Shown here: in pieces, positions 33,051 through 45,400 of the stretch | How positions within the stretch are numbered: the first letter of the stretch is position 1 | How the letters are laid out: the number at the start of each line of letters is the position of its first letter | Origin: Sphaerosporella brunnea | Taxonomy: Eukaryota; Ascomycota; Pezizomycetes; Pezizales; Pyronemataceae | Assembly (NCBI GenBank): GCA_008704415.1 | Contig: VXIS01000142.1 | Span: 48,102-112,101, forward strand | DNA length: 64,000 bases | Reading direction: 5' to 3' | The notes under the pieces: generated by a model | The model's database searches: none | Seen by the model: the letters and a program-made list of their open reading frames with translations, nothing else | Told to the model about the DNA's origin: nothing | Translations under genes and position numbers: made by a program

Positions 33051-35053
33051 TCACTGATTCTCGAGATACGGCCTAGAAAATGCCTGAATCCGTTGCCATT
33101 AGTTCCCAGTTTGAAAATGGAGAATATTCCAGGGTATCTGCTACTCACTTCCAGGTTCTTCTGCAGCAAGCAAACGACATTTTCGTGGACATCGTTCTTA
33201 AAGCCTTCATCGTCGAGAGTACTCTTGGTTGCACTGAATTTCCCCGGACCCTTTCTGACACCATTGATGCAACGAGATACCGCAAGCCCATAGTCCTCCC
33301 CTGCGAGCCGAAGAAGTTCCCCGACACGCTGCTTGGCGGTTTCGTAGTCGGCATTGTCATCTTGGCAGTCATCTGGATGAGCCCGGAGTTTCTCAAGCGG
33401 CTCTTCAAACCAGAGTTCGATCAGAACGATACCGAGTGAGAAAAGGCTTTTCTCATATTGAAAGGGTGCTGAAGGTTGAGTCCCTGATGTTTCGCCGGCG
33501 TGGTCTAAAGGAAGAAGCTCGTCTTGTGATGAGCCACGGACAAAGGGCATTTCGAGTGCCGGTTCGCAGATCTGAACGATATCACCGGAATTCGTTCGTC
33601 GTGGCATTTGCTTTTGTAAGAAAAAAATGTCTCTTTTCCCCCAGAGTTCCTTCAACCACTCAGTAGCATGTAACTGCATGACCGCGGATGCAATTTTCAG
33701 TCCCAATTTTAGTCGATCAAGCTCGTCGAGCCTTCCGGGAAACAGCAGTGACTCTAGCGACATAGGCTCAGGTATGTACGAAGAGGACGGCGATTTCGTA
33801 GGCGGCCAAAGGCGGTGCTGCAACTCTTGCTTCTCATCCTCCACGAATCCTAGACAACCACTCGAACATGAGGCCGCTGCTTTTATCGCACTGCAAAGGT
33901 CATTGATGCGCTTTACTGTCTCCTTGGCTTTAGGAAGCGACAATTCTTCAGTTTTCGCTTGAGGTGGTTCTTTGAAAGCGACACCCTTTGGTTTCTTTCG
34001 GACACTGAAAAAAATGTCAAAACTTGTATTCGCTATTAGGGCTTTCAAGCACTTACACGACGCCTTCTTTCAATGATCTGAGACTCTTTATTAGGCTCCG
34101 CAGCCCGTGAGTCTCTGTTTGGTTTGGAGTATGATGGGAATTGAAGTTTTTCCTGTCATCTTTCTGCTCTTCTGCTTCCAATTGGCACGGTGAGGATGAT
34201 GTAGAATTTTCATGATCCACTGACTGAAACTCCAAAGAACGCCATCCCCGTGGGCCCTGTAGACGACCATCGTCTGTCGCGGAAACGTATTCAAAGTTGA
34301 AGAGGACCTTGAACCTGACGTCCACGGTTTGATCCCCGCGAAGCTCCAATTGGAGGCTCGCATTATGGTTGCAGCGACATGGCGCGGCTTCAAAGTTTCG
34401 TTGCAAAACCCCATGAAGGCTTTGCGCTCGCGCACGCACGATGTTGTAGCTTTTGGCGGCATGCGATTGTCGAACCGGTCTCTGGAGAGGTCTTCGCGTT
34501 TGCAGCTGAGTCAGACGTCCAAGGTCTTCGTTGATCTCTCGGATCTCCTCCAAAATTGCAAGGTAGCTTGTCTCCTGGAGAACGAGTTTGAATTTCGCCC
34601 ATTGGGACCGCTCCTCCTGCGATAGCCGCTATATCAAAATCGTTGGTATTAATGTGTTATCTTGAGTAGGCAACGCCGGAATATACATACTATGTACTCC
34701 TCATTCAAACCGAGTCCATCCCTCAATTCTTTGAGGTGTTCCGCTAACTCACTCTCAGCGTCTAGAAAGACCCTGGCCTCTTTATCGGGAAGACGCTCGT
34801 GGATCGTCTTTTCCCAATCGACCCCATCAACCAAGCTCGCCATCTCTTCAGTGGTGATATCAAGAAAGAATTCGCATGTGTTTTCGAACTTGACTTTCTC
34901 CATTTCAAGTCTCCTCAGAAGTTTCTTCGCTTTCCTTCGGTGATCCATTACGTCTCTGATTTTTCGAGTGCCATCGACATAAAAGGAAACGCCTTGCACG
35001 ATAACTGGGAATATCGCCAAGGCCAATCCTGCTGCCTCTATGCCGGTGACCAT
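33051..35053 (-). CDS. DUF7580-type fungal protein (NLR/allorecognition-associated family)
   Basis: Exons 35053-34691, 34628-34057 and 34004-33149, plus a short terminal exon 33083-33051, give about 607 aa. If the last GTGAGT is not used, the frame runs to 32999 (646 aa). The N terminus (MVTGIEAAGLALAIFPVIVQG) starts an all-helical domain common in fungal heterokaryon-incompatibility-like proteins. The second half (about residues 370-590, with RLKLGLKIASAVMQLHATEWL and SLGIVLIELWF) resembles the kinase-like DUF7580 domain. Family function is not established; roles in non-self recognition are suspected from domain company. It is divergent from the ankyrin gene over about 305 bp. Domain assignment comes from recall of family patterns. 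Confidence 0.65.
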
Positions 35054-35358
35054 ATTATCGTATTTCGCGCAAGGGAAAAGGTAGAGTTTTGATGTCGCTC
35101 AGAATTAGGATGTTTGGCGGAGTTGTTGGAATGGCTGTGCTATATAACCACGTCAGCCGCACTCTGGCGTTGAGCGGGGTCCTTATGCATGCGCAGCTTG
35201 TTGATTGGATGTGTTGCAGCTGTCGTTACGGAGTTGGTAAACGCGGGGTTTGGGTCCTGAGATAGTTACCCATCTCTCAACACCGTACCGTGGGCCGCAC
35301 AGTGTATTTCTTCTAAAGGCGTATACCAGAGCTACTTCGGCCATCACAACTCTTCGCT
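35054..35358. promoter_or_regulatory. Shared divergent promoter region of the accessory gene pair
   Basis: The 305 bp between the two start codons contain a TATATAA-like motif (CTATATAACC near 35139) and no ORF. Co-regulation of the two genes is possible but not shown. Confidence 0.4.
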
Positions 35359-38300
35359 ATGGCTGAGAACGTTGCAACCCAGCAGGTTTCGATATTATCA
35401 CTTTACCATGATTGCACGCAGTCTTTTCAGAGTCTCCTCCAAGCGCCGCATGATAGCGAACATAAGGGCCTTTTTAGCACTCTTCGGAAGCAATGGGGCC
35501 GGTTTCAGTATGAACGCCTGTTTTTTTGTGCTTGCCTTTTGCTCAACGTCAAGCAGGGTTTGGGTCGAAAATGCCGGCGCTCATCGACAAAACCGGGTTT
35601 CTCTGGATTACCGTCTTCGAGAGGCATCGAAAGTGAAGGGCATGGTCTTAAAGCTTCTCAAAGACCTCGACGAAGATTTGCAAGATGGTATTTAGCATCC
35701 CATGGGGTTTGCCTCAAAGGAGGAAATGTTGAACGTGTTGTAGCCATCGATGTTATGTCCGGAAGGGCTCCCTCCGATGAAAATTCCTCTTGCTCCTCAA
35801 GTTAGTGCTCTCCTTCGTTGATAGAGCAGCGCTAAAACTCGTGAAGGCAATGGGCTTGAAGAGGTTCAGTCAGCAGAGGTCCCAGACATAAATCCGGAGT
35901 ACAGTGAACTGGAGGAGTGCATTGTGGACATTGCGGATGTCATCACATGCCTCTACGAATTTTCCATCGCTATCCGAAATCCAGCTCCAGGAGACCGTCT
36001 GCAAAAGTGCTCGTCAATCGATGTTTCCCACTTTGAGTTTTACGATATCCAGCATGTTTCCGCCAAGTTCAAAGACGCTCCGCAATATCTACAAGAACGT
36101 CTGGGAAAGGCCAATGTTAGACGTCGTCAACTTCTTCGATACTACGAATTGCACCACGACAAGATTGCGGGCCGATTTAGCAATGAAATCAACCACGAAG
36201 ATTCCCAGCAGAAAGAGGATGCTCCACTCTTGGAGTCAAATCCTCAAGCCAAGAATGAGCAAGAGCTCGCGGCGGACAAGTCGAATCCCGATGAGAAGGA
36301 GAAGGGCGACGGCGAACTTCAAGTTCCCTTGCCTCATGCTGCTAAGACAATTGCAACGAAGAAAACCGAAACTACCATCTCGCTATTTCTTCCAAAACAA
36401 GACTGTAACATCGATACAGATGCGTGTTCAGAAGCCCAAACTCAAACGTCATACTCCTCGTCTGTTGGTGATGATGCGTACACTATTCGTGTACCGCCTC
36501 TACCGGAAAATGGCCTAGATAGGAAGCCTTTCCAGTGTCCATTCTGTTTCTCCATAATTTCAGTTCGCGGCCAGCATTCATGGAAGTAGGTACTCCTTTC
36601 TTTCAATTCTAATGCTTTTCGGATGGAAGAGAAAACAGTTAAAAAAAAATAACCAACTCTTCACTAGACGACATGTCTTTCAGGACCTCCGACCCTACGT
36701 TTGCACGTTTGAGGGATGTGCAAAATCTCAACATCTTTTCAACAACCAGTCTGAATGGTTCGAACATGAAACAGAATTCCATCGTCGATCCTGGCACTGC
36801 AATATGTGCGATAAAGTCTATTTCACTAAGGATGGGTTTGCCGCCCATTTGAGAGGAAATCACTGCGATTCATACTCAGAACGCTACTTGTCGACGGTCA
36901 TTGAAAGGTGCGAAGGCCCAAACCAGTCAGACCAGCTCTGTCTCCTGTGTGGTGGGATGCAGCCTTATATCGGCTTGCAGCGCCATTTGGGGCGTCACAT
37001 GCAACAGACCGCTTTGTTCGTCCTTAGGCCACAAAAAGCAGAGGAGGGGGGAGCATCGGCATCTGGAGGTGCACGAGGCGATTCAGAGGAAGACAGCCGA
37101 GAGCTTGGGGATAGTGACTTGGAGTTTCATTCAAAGGCTTCCGCGAGGAGCAATGAGCTCGGAAGCCCTGATGCTCAAGAGCCTGTGGATCGAAATCCAG
37201 TCGCAAAGGACGAAACTTCCCCCGCCGATACAGCTGAGCTAAATTCAAGGGCTGCCATTCATTTTCGAGATGCCATGGGAAGGGAATTTGTGTTCCCATT
37301 TGAGTCGTGTGGGACCTGGGAAGTATGTGATATTCCCATTCCAGGTGCCAAAGAAACCTAAACTAATATTCGCAAAGGGGGTGCAAGAGTTGATCAAAGA
37401 AGAGACGTTGCGTTTGGAGAGTTCCGATCAACGCGGCCAATACGATCTGTATGGGCCTGATGGTCAACCAATTCTATCACAACACTGGGAGAGCTTCATT
37501 GAACCCGGGATGTCTATAACAATGTGCATGCGACCTTCCGCAGAAGATACTATATCACCATCTACCGAGCCCGACGCCATCACTTCCCAACAACCTCAAC
37601 CTCCTCTACATGCAAATACGGAACTAGAACAAGACGCCGCACGCTCGAAGCCACCGGATCGGGGCGAACGTGGTCAGACACAAGGTAGATTGCGAAATTT
37701 CTCACATAAGAAAAAGGCAGCTCTGACACGTAGAAATTCTAGGCGTCCCTGAGATGGATTCACCAGAACCAGCCACACTGGACCGCAATGCCAAGGACAA
37801 AGGAATGGAACCGGACGGAGAGGCCCCCATGACAGGAACCCAGCTTGGCGAATTATTGTGTCAAGCATCGGAAAATGGAGACCTGCAGGCCTGTAAGATG
37901 TTACTTGGTGCCGGAGCTGGTGTAAACTTTCTGAACCGCCAAAAGCTGTCGCCCTTACAAGTCGCAGCCCTGAATGGGCACATAGAAGTTGTGAAACTTT
38001 TGCTGCAACGGGAGGATGTCGATGTCAACTCGCAGGATAAAGAAGGCAGGACACCACTCTTGTGGGCGATGGCGAATGGTGAAGATGGTGTGGTGAAGCT
38101 TCTGTTGGAGCGGGAGGATGTCGATGTCAACTTGCAGGATAGAAGATATGGCCAGACACCACTCTCGTGTGCGGCGAAGAAAGGTTGTGATGGTGTGGTT
38201 AAGCTTCTGTTGGAGCGGGAGGATGTCGATGTCAACTTGCAGGATAAAGAAGGCAGGACACCACTCTCGTGGGCGGCGGAGAATGGTAGAGATGGTGTGG

Positions 38301-39484
38301 TTAAGCTTCTGTTGGAGCGGGAAGATGTCGATGTCAACTTGCAGGATAAAGGAGGCAGCACACCACTCTCGTGGGCGGCGATGTTTGGTAAAGATGGTGT
38401 GGTGAAGCTTCTGCTGGAGCGGGAGGATGTCGATGTCAACTTGCAGGATAAAGAAGGCAGGACACCACTCTGGTGGGCGGCGGCGAAAGGTTGTGATGGT
38501 GTGGTGAAGCATCTGTTGGAGCGGGAGGATGTCGATGTCAACTTGCAGGATAAAGGAGGCAGCACACCACTCTCGTGGGCGGCGATGTTTGGTAAAGATG
38601 GTGTGGTGAAGCTTCTGTTGGAGCGGGAGGATGTCGATGTCAACTTGCAGGATAAAGAAGGCAGGACACCACTCCGGTGGGCGGCGATGTTTGGTAAAGA
38701 TGGTGTGGTGAAGCTTCTGTTGGAGCGGGAGGATGTCGATGTCAACTTGCAGGATAAAGAAGGCAGGACACCACTCTGGTGGGCGGCGAGGAGACGTCGT
38801 GATGGTGTGGTTAAGCTTCTGTTGGAGCGGGAGGATGTCGATGTCAACTTGCAGGATGAAGAAGGCAGGACACCACTCTCGTGGGCGGCGCTGAATGGTA
38901 TAGATGGTGTGGTGAAGCTTCTGTTAGAGCGGGAGGATGTCGATGTCAACTTGCAGGATAAAGGAGGCAGCACACCACTCTCGTTGGCGGTGGCGGATGG
39001 TAACGATGGTGTGGTGAAGCTTCTGTTAGAGCGGGAGGATGTCGATGTCAACTTGCAGGATAAAGGAGGCAGGACACCACTCTCGTGGGCGGTGGCGAAT
39101 GGTAAAGATGGTCTGGTGAAGCTTCTGTTGGAGTGGGAGGATGTCGATGTCAACTTGCAGGATAAACAAGGCAGGACACCACTCTGGTTGGCGGCGAAGA
39201 ATGGTAAAGATGGTGTGGTGAAGCTTCTGTTGGAGCGGGAGGATGTCGATGTCAACTTGCAGGATAAAGGAGGCAGGACACCACTCTGGTTGGCGGCGAA
39301 GAATGGTAAAGATGGTGTGGTGAAGCTTCTGTTGGAGCGGGAGGATGTCGATGTCAACTTGCAGGATGAAGAAGGCAGGACACCACTCTCGAGGGCGAAG
39401 ATGGAAGGTCATCGTGGTGTGGCGAAGCTTTTGTCCGAGCGTGCCAGCACCGCTCCCGACCATACTACTCGGACTACACGATAA
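35359..39484 (+). CDS. C2H2 zinc finger - ULD - ankyrin repeat protein
   Basis: Seven exons (35359-35507, 35557-35687, 35744-35800, 35847-36585, 36668-37322, 37378-37684, 37743-39484) give 1259 aa. Residues 1-260 form a helical N region (SLDYRLREAS, VITCLYEFSIAIRNPAP) common to fungal signalling proteins. C2H2-type fingers lie at about 340-455 (CPFC, WHCNMCDKVYF, LQRHLGRHM). A fungal ubiquitin-like domain (ULD) spans about 555-640 (AAIHFRDAMGREFVFPFESC, then GHYDL-like QYDLYGPDGQPIL). Ankyrin repeats run from about 718 to 1240, with 14 units almost identical in sequence. A TGA at 37750 seems to end the ULD frame, but a 58-bp intron (37685-37742, branch CTGAC) removes it and joins the ankyrin frame in phase. 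The N-terminal splice pattern is less sure than the rest. Confidence 0.72.
37986..39420 (+). repeat. Tandem 102-bp ankyrin-coding repeats, about 14 copies
   Basis: Each unit codes for 34 residues of the form GVVKLLLEREDVDVNLQD plus KEGRTPLSWAAxxGxD. Copies are almost identical in DNA over the VVKLLLEREDVDVNLQD half and vary mainly in the residues after TPL and in the loop tip. The first and last units are more diverged, as expected for capping repeats. Confidence 0.92.
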
Positions 39485-41255
39485 TCTGGTGAGTATCCCC
39501 TTGATCTTTCTGGCAAGAAATTCAGCTGATGCTTATTCTGGATTTCAATAGGACGCAATTACGCCGATGGACTAGGGGGTTATTTGGGGCGGACACTTGA
39601 GAAATTTGGACGGAATTTTGTCGAAGGTGGTGCAGATTGTAGGGCGCGAATGAGAGACTGATTATTGGCTTTTCTTCATGCATGCTATCAAAATTGAACA
39701 TGCTATAGAAATCGAAGATCTCCAAAGATTCAACCCCCGGAACAATCCTTCTATACCCCAGGAAAACACCTAGCTACCTGATTTTAGGCGCAGCTGCCAT
39801 CTCTTGCCACCTACCTTTCCATCATAGAAACTTCCGTGGCTAACAGTTTGAGCACGCCCGTCAAATGATCAGCAAGGCGTTTGCTGCTGGCTAGCGCTTC
39901 GCAGTGTTTTTTCAGAAAAAAGTATTATCTTCACGCTTCGGATAACCAGTTAACACCACCATCTGGTAGACGTCAGAGTCCAATCTTTCGACCATAACCG
40001 ACTGCCCTGTTGACGTTGACCAAGCTGGATTTCGACTATTGTCAAGAGCCCGGCCCTGATTCCTGTGTTGACGTTGCGGTCACTGGTGCCGGATGTTAGG
40101 GTTGTCTCCTCCCACAAGGTGAAAGCGCCATAGGGAGTCTACGAGCAGAAGCAGATTGTTTAATTGCTCGACTTATGTGGTCTACCTTTGCCAGGTACAT
40201 AGGTAGGTACAATACGTACATATTCATTTCATTCCATGAAAATTACACAAGCGTCCTCAGTTGCAAAACTGCCTTAGTTTCTCACTCGAGAACCAAAAAA
40301 GTCTCCGCGAGGCGGGCCTTGTTTGTTTGATATGCTGCGAGGCGTTTGTTCCCTTCAGCCTACTCAATCGAACCGCCAGCTGTACACAAGACCTCAGAGA
40401 ACGTATCGAAAAAATGGCGATCCGACTGTCATCTGCCAGACCCCAGCTACCGTAAGCTGGGTTAACGTTTACGGAATTGTTCTAATACACGCGGCGGCCT
40501 ATTGTCCACTGTATTCTTCTTTCTTCCTTTCTTTTTCCTTTCTTATTTATTGTAAATCCTACTGCCTCGTGGGAAACGCTTGTAGACAGGCAAACGCTGC
40601 TTCTCGGCCACATGTATTCTGTGTAAAGAACGACGGCATGGATGATCCAGTGCCGACCTGCTATTTCCTTAGGCCTTAAACGATACCGAGGCAGCTGAAT
40701 CACGGTTGAGGGGAGAGGCTACCTACCGCACAGGGAGCTGTGTTCTACAGGCTGATAGAGCAAGTTATTGGTTCTGTGCTCAGACAGGCTAGTCGGCCAG
40801 AATCATGAGAGGGAAAGTTTGCACCTCAACTCAGGATAACTACAGCATGCATGAAAATTATCTATTATCTAGATAGCCCGTAGATAGTTTCATCATATAC
40901 CATCACCCTGCAAACATCGGAAAACTACTTGGTGTGAATTCGAGTTAACGCTCTAGAGTCTAGAGTGATCTTGTTGTGCATGTGTCGAACACTATGGACG
41001 AGGCACATATGTTCTCTTGGCTCTTCAACAACTTGGTCGGCAAGACCATGACCTACCCTTCCTGCCTGTGTCAATATCACCAGCGACAGCCGTTCTCGAA
41101 AGACAAGAAAAAAAAAGACTAATAAAGAAAAGCTCTAATCCGTGTTATACACCGCACATCACTCGCCCTCAAAAAAACAAGGGTTAATTTTCCCCGGCTA
41201 CCAAAGAAAGAAAAAGAAAAAGCCAACAAAAAAATGAAAAAGAGAATGGCCCCCC
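39485..41255. other. Gene-poor region
   Basis: 1.8 kb downstream of the ankyrin gene. A GTGAGT...AATAG segment just after the stop codon (39488-39551) could be a 3' UTR intron. The rest has stop codons in all frames at short intervals and no tRNA. Confidence 0.45.
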
Positions 41256-41906
41256 CTATGCCTTCCAGAGCTTCTTGACACCCTCAGTGATTCCCACATC
41301 GTTAGTCTCAAACTCGTACAGTCCGTACAGGACCAGAACGGTGGCGCTGTTGAGAGCCCACCTGGCGGCCTTCAGCAGCTTCGGGTATAAACGTTTCGGG
41401 ATGTAGTCGACTATGCAAGCCCTAGACAGCACGCAGCAACATCAGCTCTATCCCCACCACCCAGCCGGCCGGCCCAACGGGAGGAGAAGCAGAGTGGGGG
41501 AAACATACTGGAAACCGATGTGCGAGTGCAGCACCAAAGTAGCTCCCAATACAGCATCGGTAATGGGGTGCAAGCTTCCCGCGGCGAAGGGCGCAATCGT
41601 CAACGGCACGAGCCCAATGGTGACGAGCCGCTCGAACGACCAGTGGTAGCTTCCGTGGGTCGGGTTCGGCGCAGGCACCGGGGCGGGGTCGTTGACGGTG
41701 CCATCAATCACCTCTGTGCCGCAGCGTCAAGTGTTAGCCATAGCCAGGACGGCGGGGAGGGGCGGAGACGCGGGGGACGCACGTGGTCCCACGGGCAATA
41801 TCGCCCGCTTCTGCGAAGTGTGGAAGGCGGCGGCGATGCGCGGGGTGGGGGCGATGAAGCGCGCAGTGGTTGCGGCGCGGAGACCGGTGGTGCGGAAAAG
41901 CGACAT
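41256..41906 (-). CDS. SDH4: Succinate dehydrogenase membrane anchor subunit (CybS)
   Basis: Exons 41906-41783, 41713-41509 and 41421-41256 give 164 aa. The N terminus (MSLFRTTGLRAATTARF, FHTSQKR) is a mitochondrial presequence. Three hydrophobic helices follow: VTIGLVPLTIAPFAAG, ITDAVLGATLVLHSHIGF and ATVLVLYGLYEF. The His in LHSHIGFQ is the heme/quinone-site region, and DYIPKR follows as in Sdh4. It anchors the catalytic Sdh1/Sdh2 dimer of complex II in the inner membrane. The paralogue Tim18 shares this fold, so Sdh4 is preferred, not proven. Confidence 0.88.
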
Positions 41907-42481
41907 CGTGGGGTGATGATCGTGGAAATTAGATGTATGGAGGGCGAAGAAAGGTGAGGATTGAAGTTCAGGTGAGGTGAGGTGCCCGCCGAACCCGGCT
42001 TGTGTGCTGAGCGGAACAACTAACAAAACAACCGAGGAATTACCGCCGAAGTTTGGATCGGCCAATCATGCTGCACAAATTACTAGCTTCATCCGCCCTC
42101 ACTCACTCCCAGATTGCGATCCGTCAACCGTTCGACGGAAAAGCAAAAGAGCTTCATTTTGAGCAGAGTGGCAAATATAGACTGCGTGTTTTCGGGGAGC
42201 GAAGAGATCATCTCAAGAATTAAACGCACAGCAGCACCCGTTCAGACAGAAAAGAAAACCCCCAAATAGTGTTACAAACTGATGAAAGGAAACCCATGGT
42301 AGAAAGATCAAAAGCAAACTCCACCCTAAAGAAAAGCAGAAAGTATACAAGTTGCGCAAAGGCAAAGTTCACATCTAACAAATGCATTTTGAAGCCCACA
42401 TTCCTCTATAGGCCACTTGTTGGAAAGAAAAAGGGAAAAGCAAAGCAAAATGACGCCCCGTAGTGTTACAAGTTGAGAAAC
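41907..42481. other. Intergenic SDH4-INO80
   Basis: SDH4 promoter and INO80 3' flank, A-rich between 42230 and 42470. No gene seen. Confidence 0.4.
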
Positions 42482-45400
42482 TTAATGCATGTCCATGTTT
42501 CCGTCAATCATGTTCAGCCGCTCCTGAGTGCTCTTCTTTTTGTTGCTCTTTCCTTTAGCGCGTTTCTTCGGGCCGACAGCGGTAGTGGGTACCGGAGTGC
42601 TAGCCTCGCTGGGCTTCCCGGAGTCATCAAAGCGGCCTTCTCCCTCGTGATACCTGCATCACCGTCAGCAATCTGCCTGTCATGAGCAGCGCAGTAGCAC
42701 TTACATGTCCTCAATGTTGAAACCCTTCGCACTATCCCCAGCACCGACCGCAACAGCAGCCTTTTTCTTCTTGCCCTTCGCCTTGCTTCCAGCCTTGGCC
42801 TTCTGTTCTTCCATCTCCTTCTCCTTAGCTGCAAGCGCGTTTTCAAGCGCCTCCGCCTCATCCTTGTCGAAGAGCCAGGTGGCGACCTCGCGGGTACCCT
42901 TGAAATCGATGTTCTTGTTTTTGGCGTTCGGATCGCCGCCCTGGATGACGACGCGCTGCACTTCCTCTTTCTGCTGTGCACGCATGCGGATACGCTCCTC
43001 GATGGTGCCTCGCGTGATGAGCCGGAAGACGCGGACTTGCTTGGTCTGACCAAGACGGTGAGCACGGTCCATGGCCTGACTGTCGATAGTAGGATTCCAG
43101 TCGCTGTCGTAGAAGATGACAGTGTCGGCGGCTGTAAGGTTGATACCTAGACCTCCGGCACGAGTACTAAGGATAAAGACGAACAGTTCGGGGTTGGTCT
43201 GCCAGGCTGCCACCATGTCGCGACGGTCTTCCAGCTTTGACGAACCGTCGAGACGTAGATATTTGTGGTGGCGGTAGGTGAGATACTCTTCGCACAGATC
43301 CATCATGCGAGTCATCTGGAAGTATAGAAGTACACGGTGGCCACCAGCCTTGAGTTCCGTCAGAAGTCGGTCCAACTCTGCAAGCTTGCCGGAATCGCTG
43401 ACGAAGCGGCTCATCGAAGGCACTTGCACATGGCTCATGCTCATTCTGTCCATCGAGGGCCTAGGCAACGCTGGCGGTGACGGGTAGTTCGCTGGGTCGA
43501 CATTGTTCTCCAATAGAATTTTATCCTCAAATGGAGTGGGACCATTGAAGAATCTCCGAGTCTTTTCGTTGAACAGAAGAGTTTCCTGCTCAATGACAGC
43601 CCCCTGGTTCAGACACACCAAACCAATTGGCGGAGCTGAGACGGCGCGGTATCCCAGTGGGTCCATGGAATTCAGACGTTCGTTTAGACACACTGTGTTT
43701 GACACATTCAGAAGTGCAGCCATGATTCCTTCTTCAGTGGCTGTAAAAATTGGAGACTTCGCCGCGAACTCCGAGACCGGAAACCTTGCATGCCGAGGCA
43801 CATACTGCTGCTCATCGTCGTATATGACAGGGAAAAGAGCTCGTGCATTCTGCCGAGGATTATAGAATTTCTCAAGCAGGGGCTGGCAAAACGCAGCCGA
43901 GACCTCCCCAGGACTAGCATCGCTATACGGAACCCACGAGAATGCACCATTGCCGCCTGCAGTGATGGACTGCTTGATGTAATCCGGCTTCCAAATATTC
44001 CAGCTATTTCGCAGGAGATGACGCCGGCTGCCAGCATCAGAATCGGAGCCAGGAAGATCAAGTCGTCCACCATGTCTGTACACCAAAGCGGGGACTCTGT
44101 AGCTGATGCGGTTCTTGGCGGTATAAGGAACATCAAGAATGTTGCCTTCGCGCAAAAAGGAACCAGTCTCTGACCATGCCGTCAATGCCAGCGGCGATCG
44201 AACATCGGCCCTCTCGAAAAGGTCCGGATGATTGCAGACTTTACGGAACTGCATCACGAGATTCATGAGGGTCTGTGTATTATCCTCTCCACCCGCGGCT
44301 GCCTTCTCGATCAAGTCCATGAAGCTGATCTTGTCGCGCAAGCTCTTGTAAATCGCGCGCTGCCTATACGTGAGCTCGCAGAAGACGTCTTTTTCGATCT
44401 TGTCTCCAAGCTCTTTCTGAACGTGCTTCTTGACACGACGCAGCATGAATGGCTTGAGAATCATGTGAAGTCTGCGAAGCTGGGCTTCGTTCAGCTGAGT
44501 ATTGCTCTGAGCATGGCTCTCAATGTCCTTAGAGAACCATTCGCTGAATTCGTCGTGCGAATCGAACAAACTAGGCATGATGAAATGCAATAGAGCCCAC
44601 AGTTCTATCAATTGTTAGCTAGTTACTTCTTCTATGAATGATGAAGCGTCTACCTTGCATGGAATTCTGAATGGGAGTACCAGTCAAAAGCAATCTGTTA
44701 CGGCAATGGAATCCGAGCAATGCCTTCCATCTGGAGCTCGAAGAACTCTTGATGGCCTGAGCCTCATCTAGAATCATGTATTGCCATTTCATGCGCTGGA
44801 AATACTGGGTATCTTGCACGACCAGCTGGTATGAAGTGATGAGGACATGAAATGGTGAATCCTTGGTGTAAACAAGTGACTTCCTGTCCCAGAACTTCCG
44901 CAGCACCTTTCGGTCCTTGGCGGTACCCCAATATGGAATAGCCTTAAAGTCCGGGACAAAACGGGCGATTTCCTGTTGCCAATTGTGAAGCGTCGACGCG
45001 GGGGCAATGACCAAGAATGGGCCCCAGATGTTGTGGTGCTCTGCAAGATACGCCATGACGGAAATAGACTGCACAGTCTTTCCCAAACCCATCTCGTCCG
45101 CCAAAATACCGTTGATTCCCTGTTCGTAAAGGTTGGAGAGCCAATTAAGACCCTTCAGCTGGTATTCCTTGAGCTGGCAGTTGAGCATCTTGGGCTGTGT
45201 GATCTCGACATCGCCCAGACTTGTCGGGTTTTGGAAGTTCATCTCTTCACCATCAAGATCCATATTCGAGGCTCCGGCACCCTCTTCGGAACCCTCCTGC
45301 TGGTTGAACGCTCGGGCTCTGTCTTTGGCAGCTTGAATAGCATGCTGTGCGTTGGCAGCCGCTGCTCGCTGAAGCGCCTCCTCGTCGTCGAAGTCTAGAT

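Noticed and set aside
35386..35421. GTTTCG...CGCAG segment in the first exon of the ankyrin gene as an intron
   Set aside because: Only 36 bp, below the usual fungal minimum, and the frame is open through it; retained as coding.
37861..39357. 498-codon open frame antisense to the ankyrin array (Thr/Ser/Phe-rich repeats)
   Set aside because: It is the mirror of the repeat array; 102-bp units keep every frame periodic and open, and the translated product has no domain logic.
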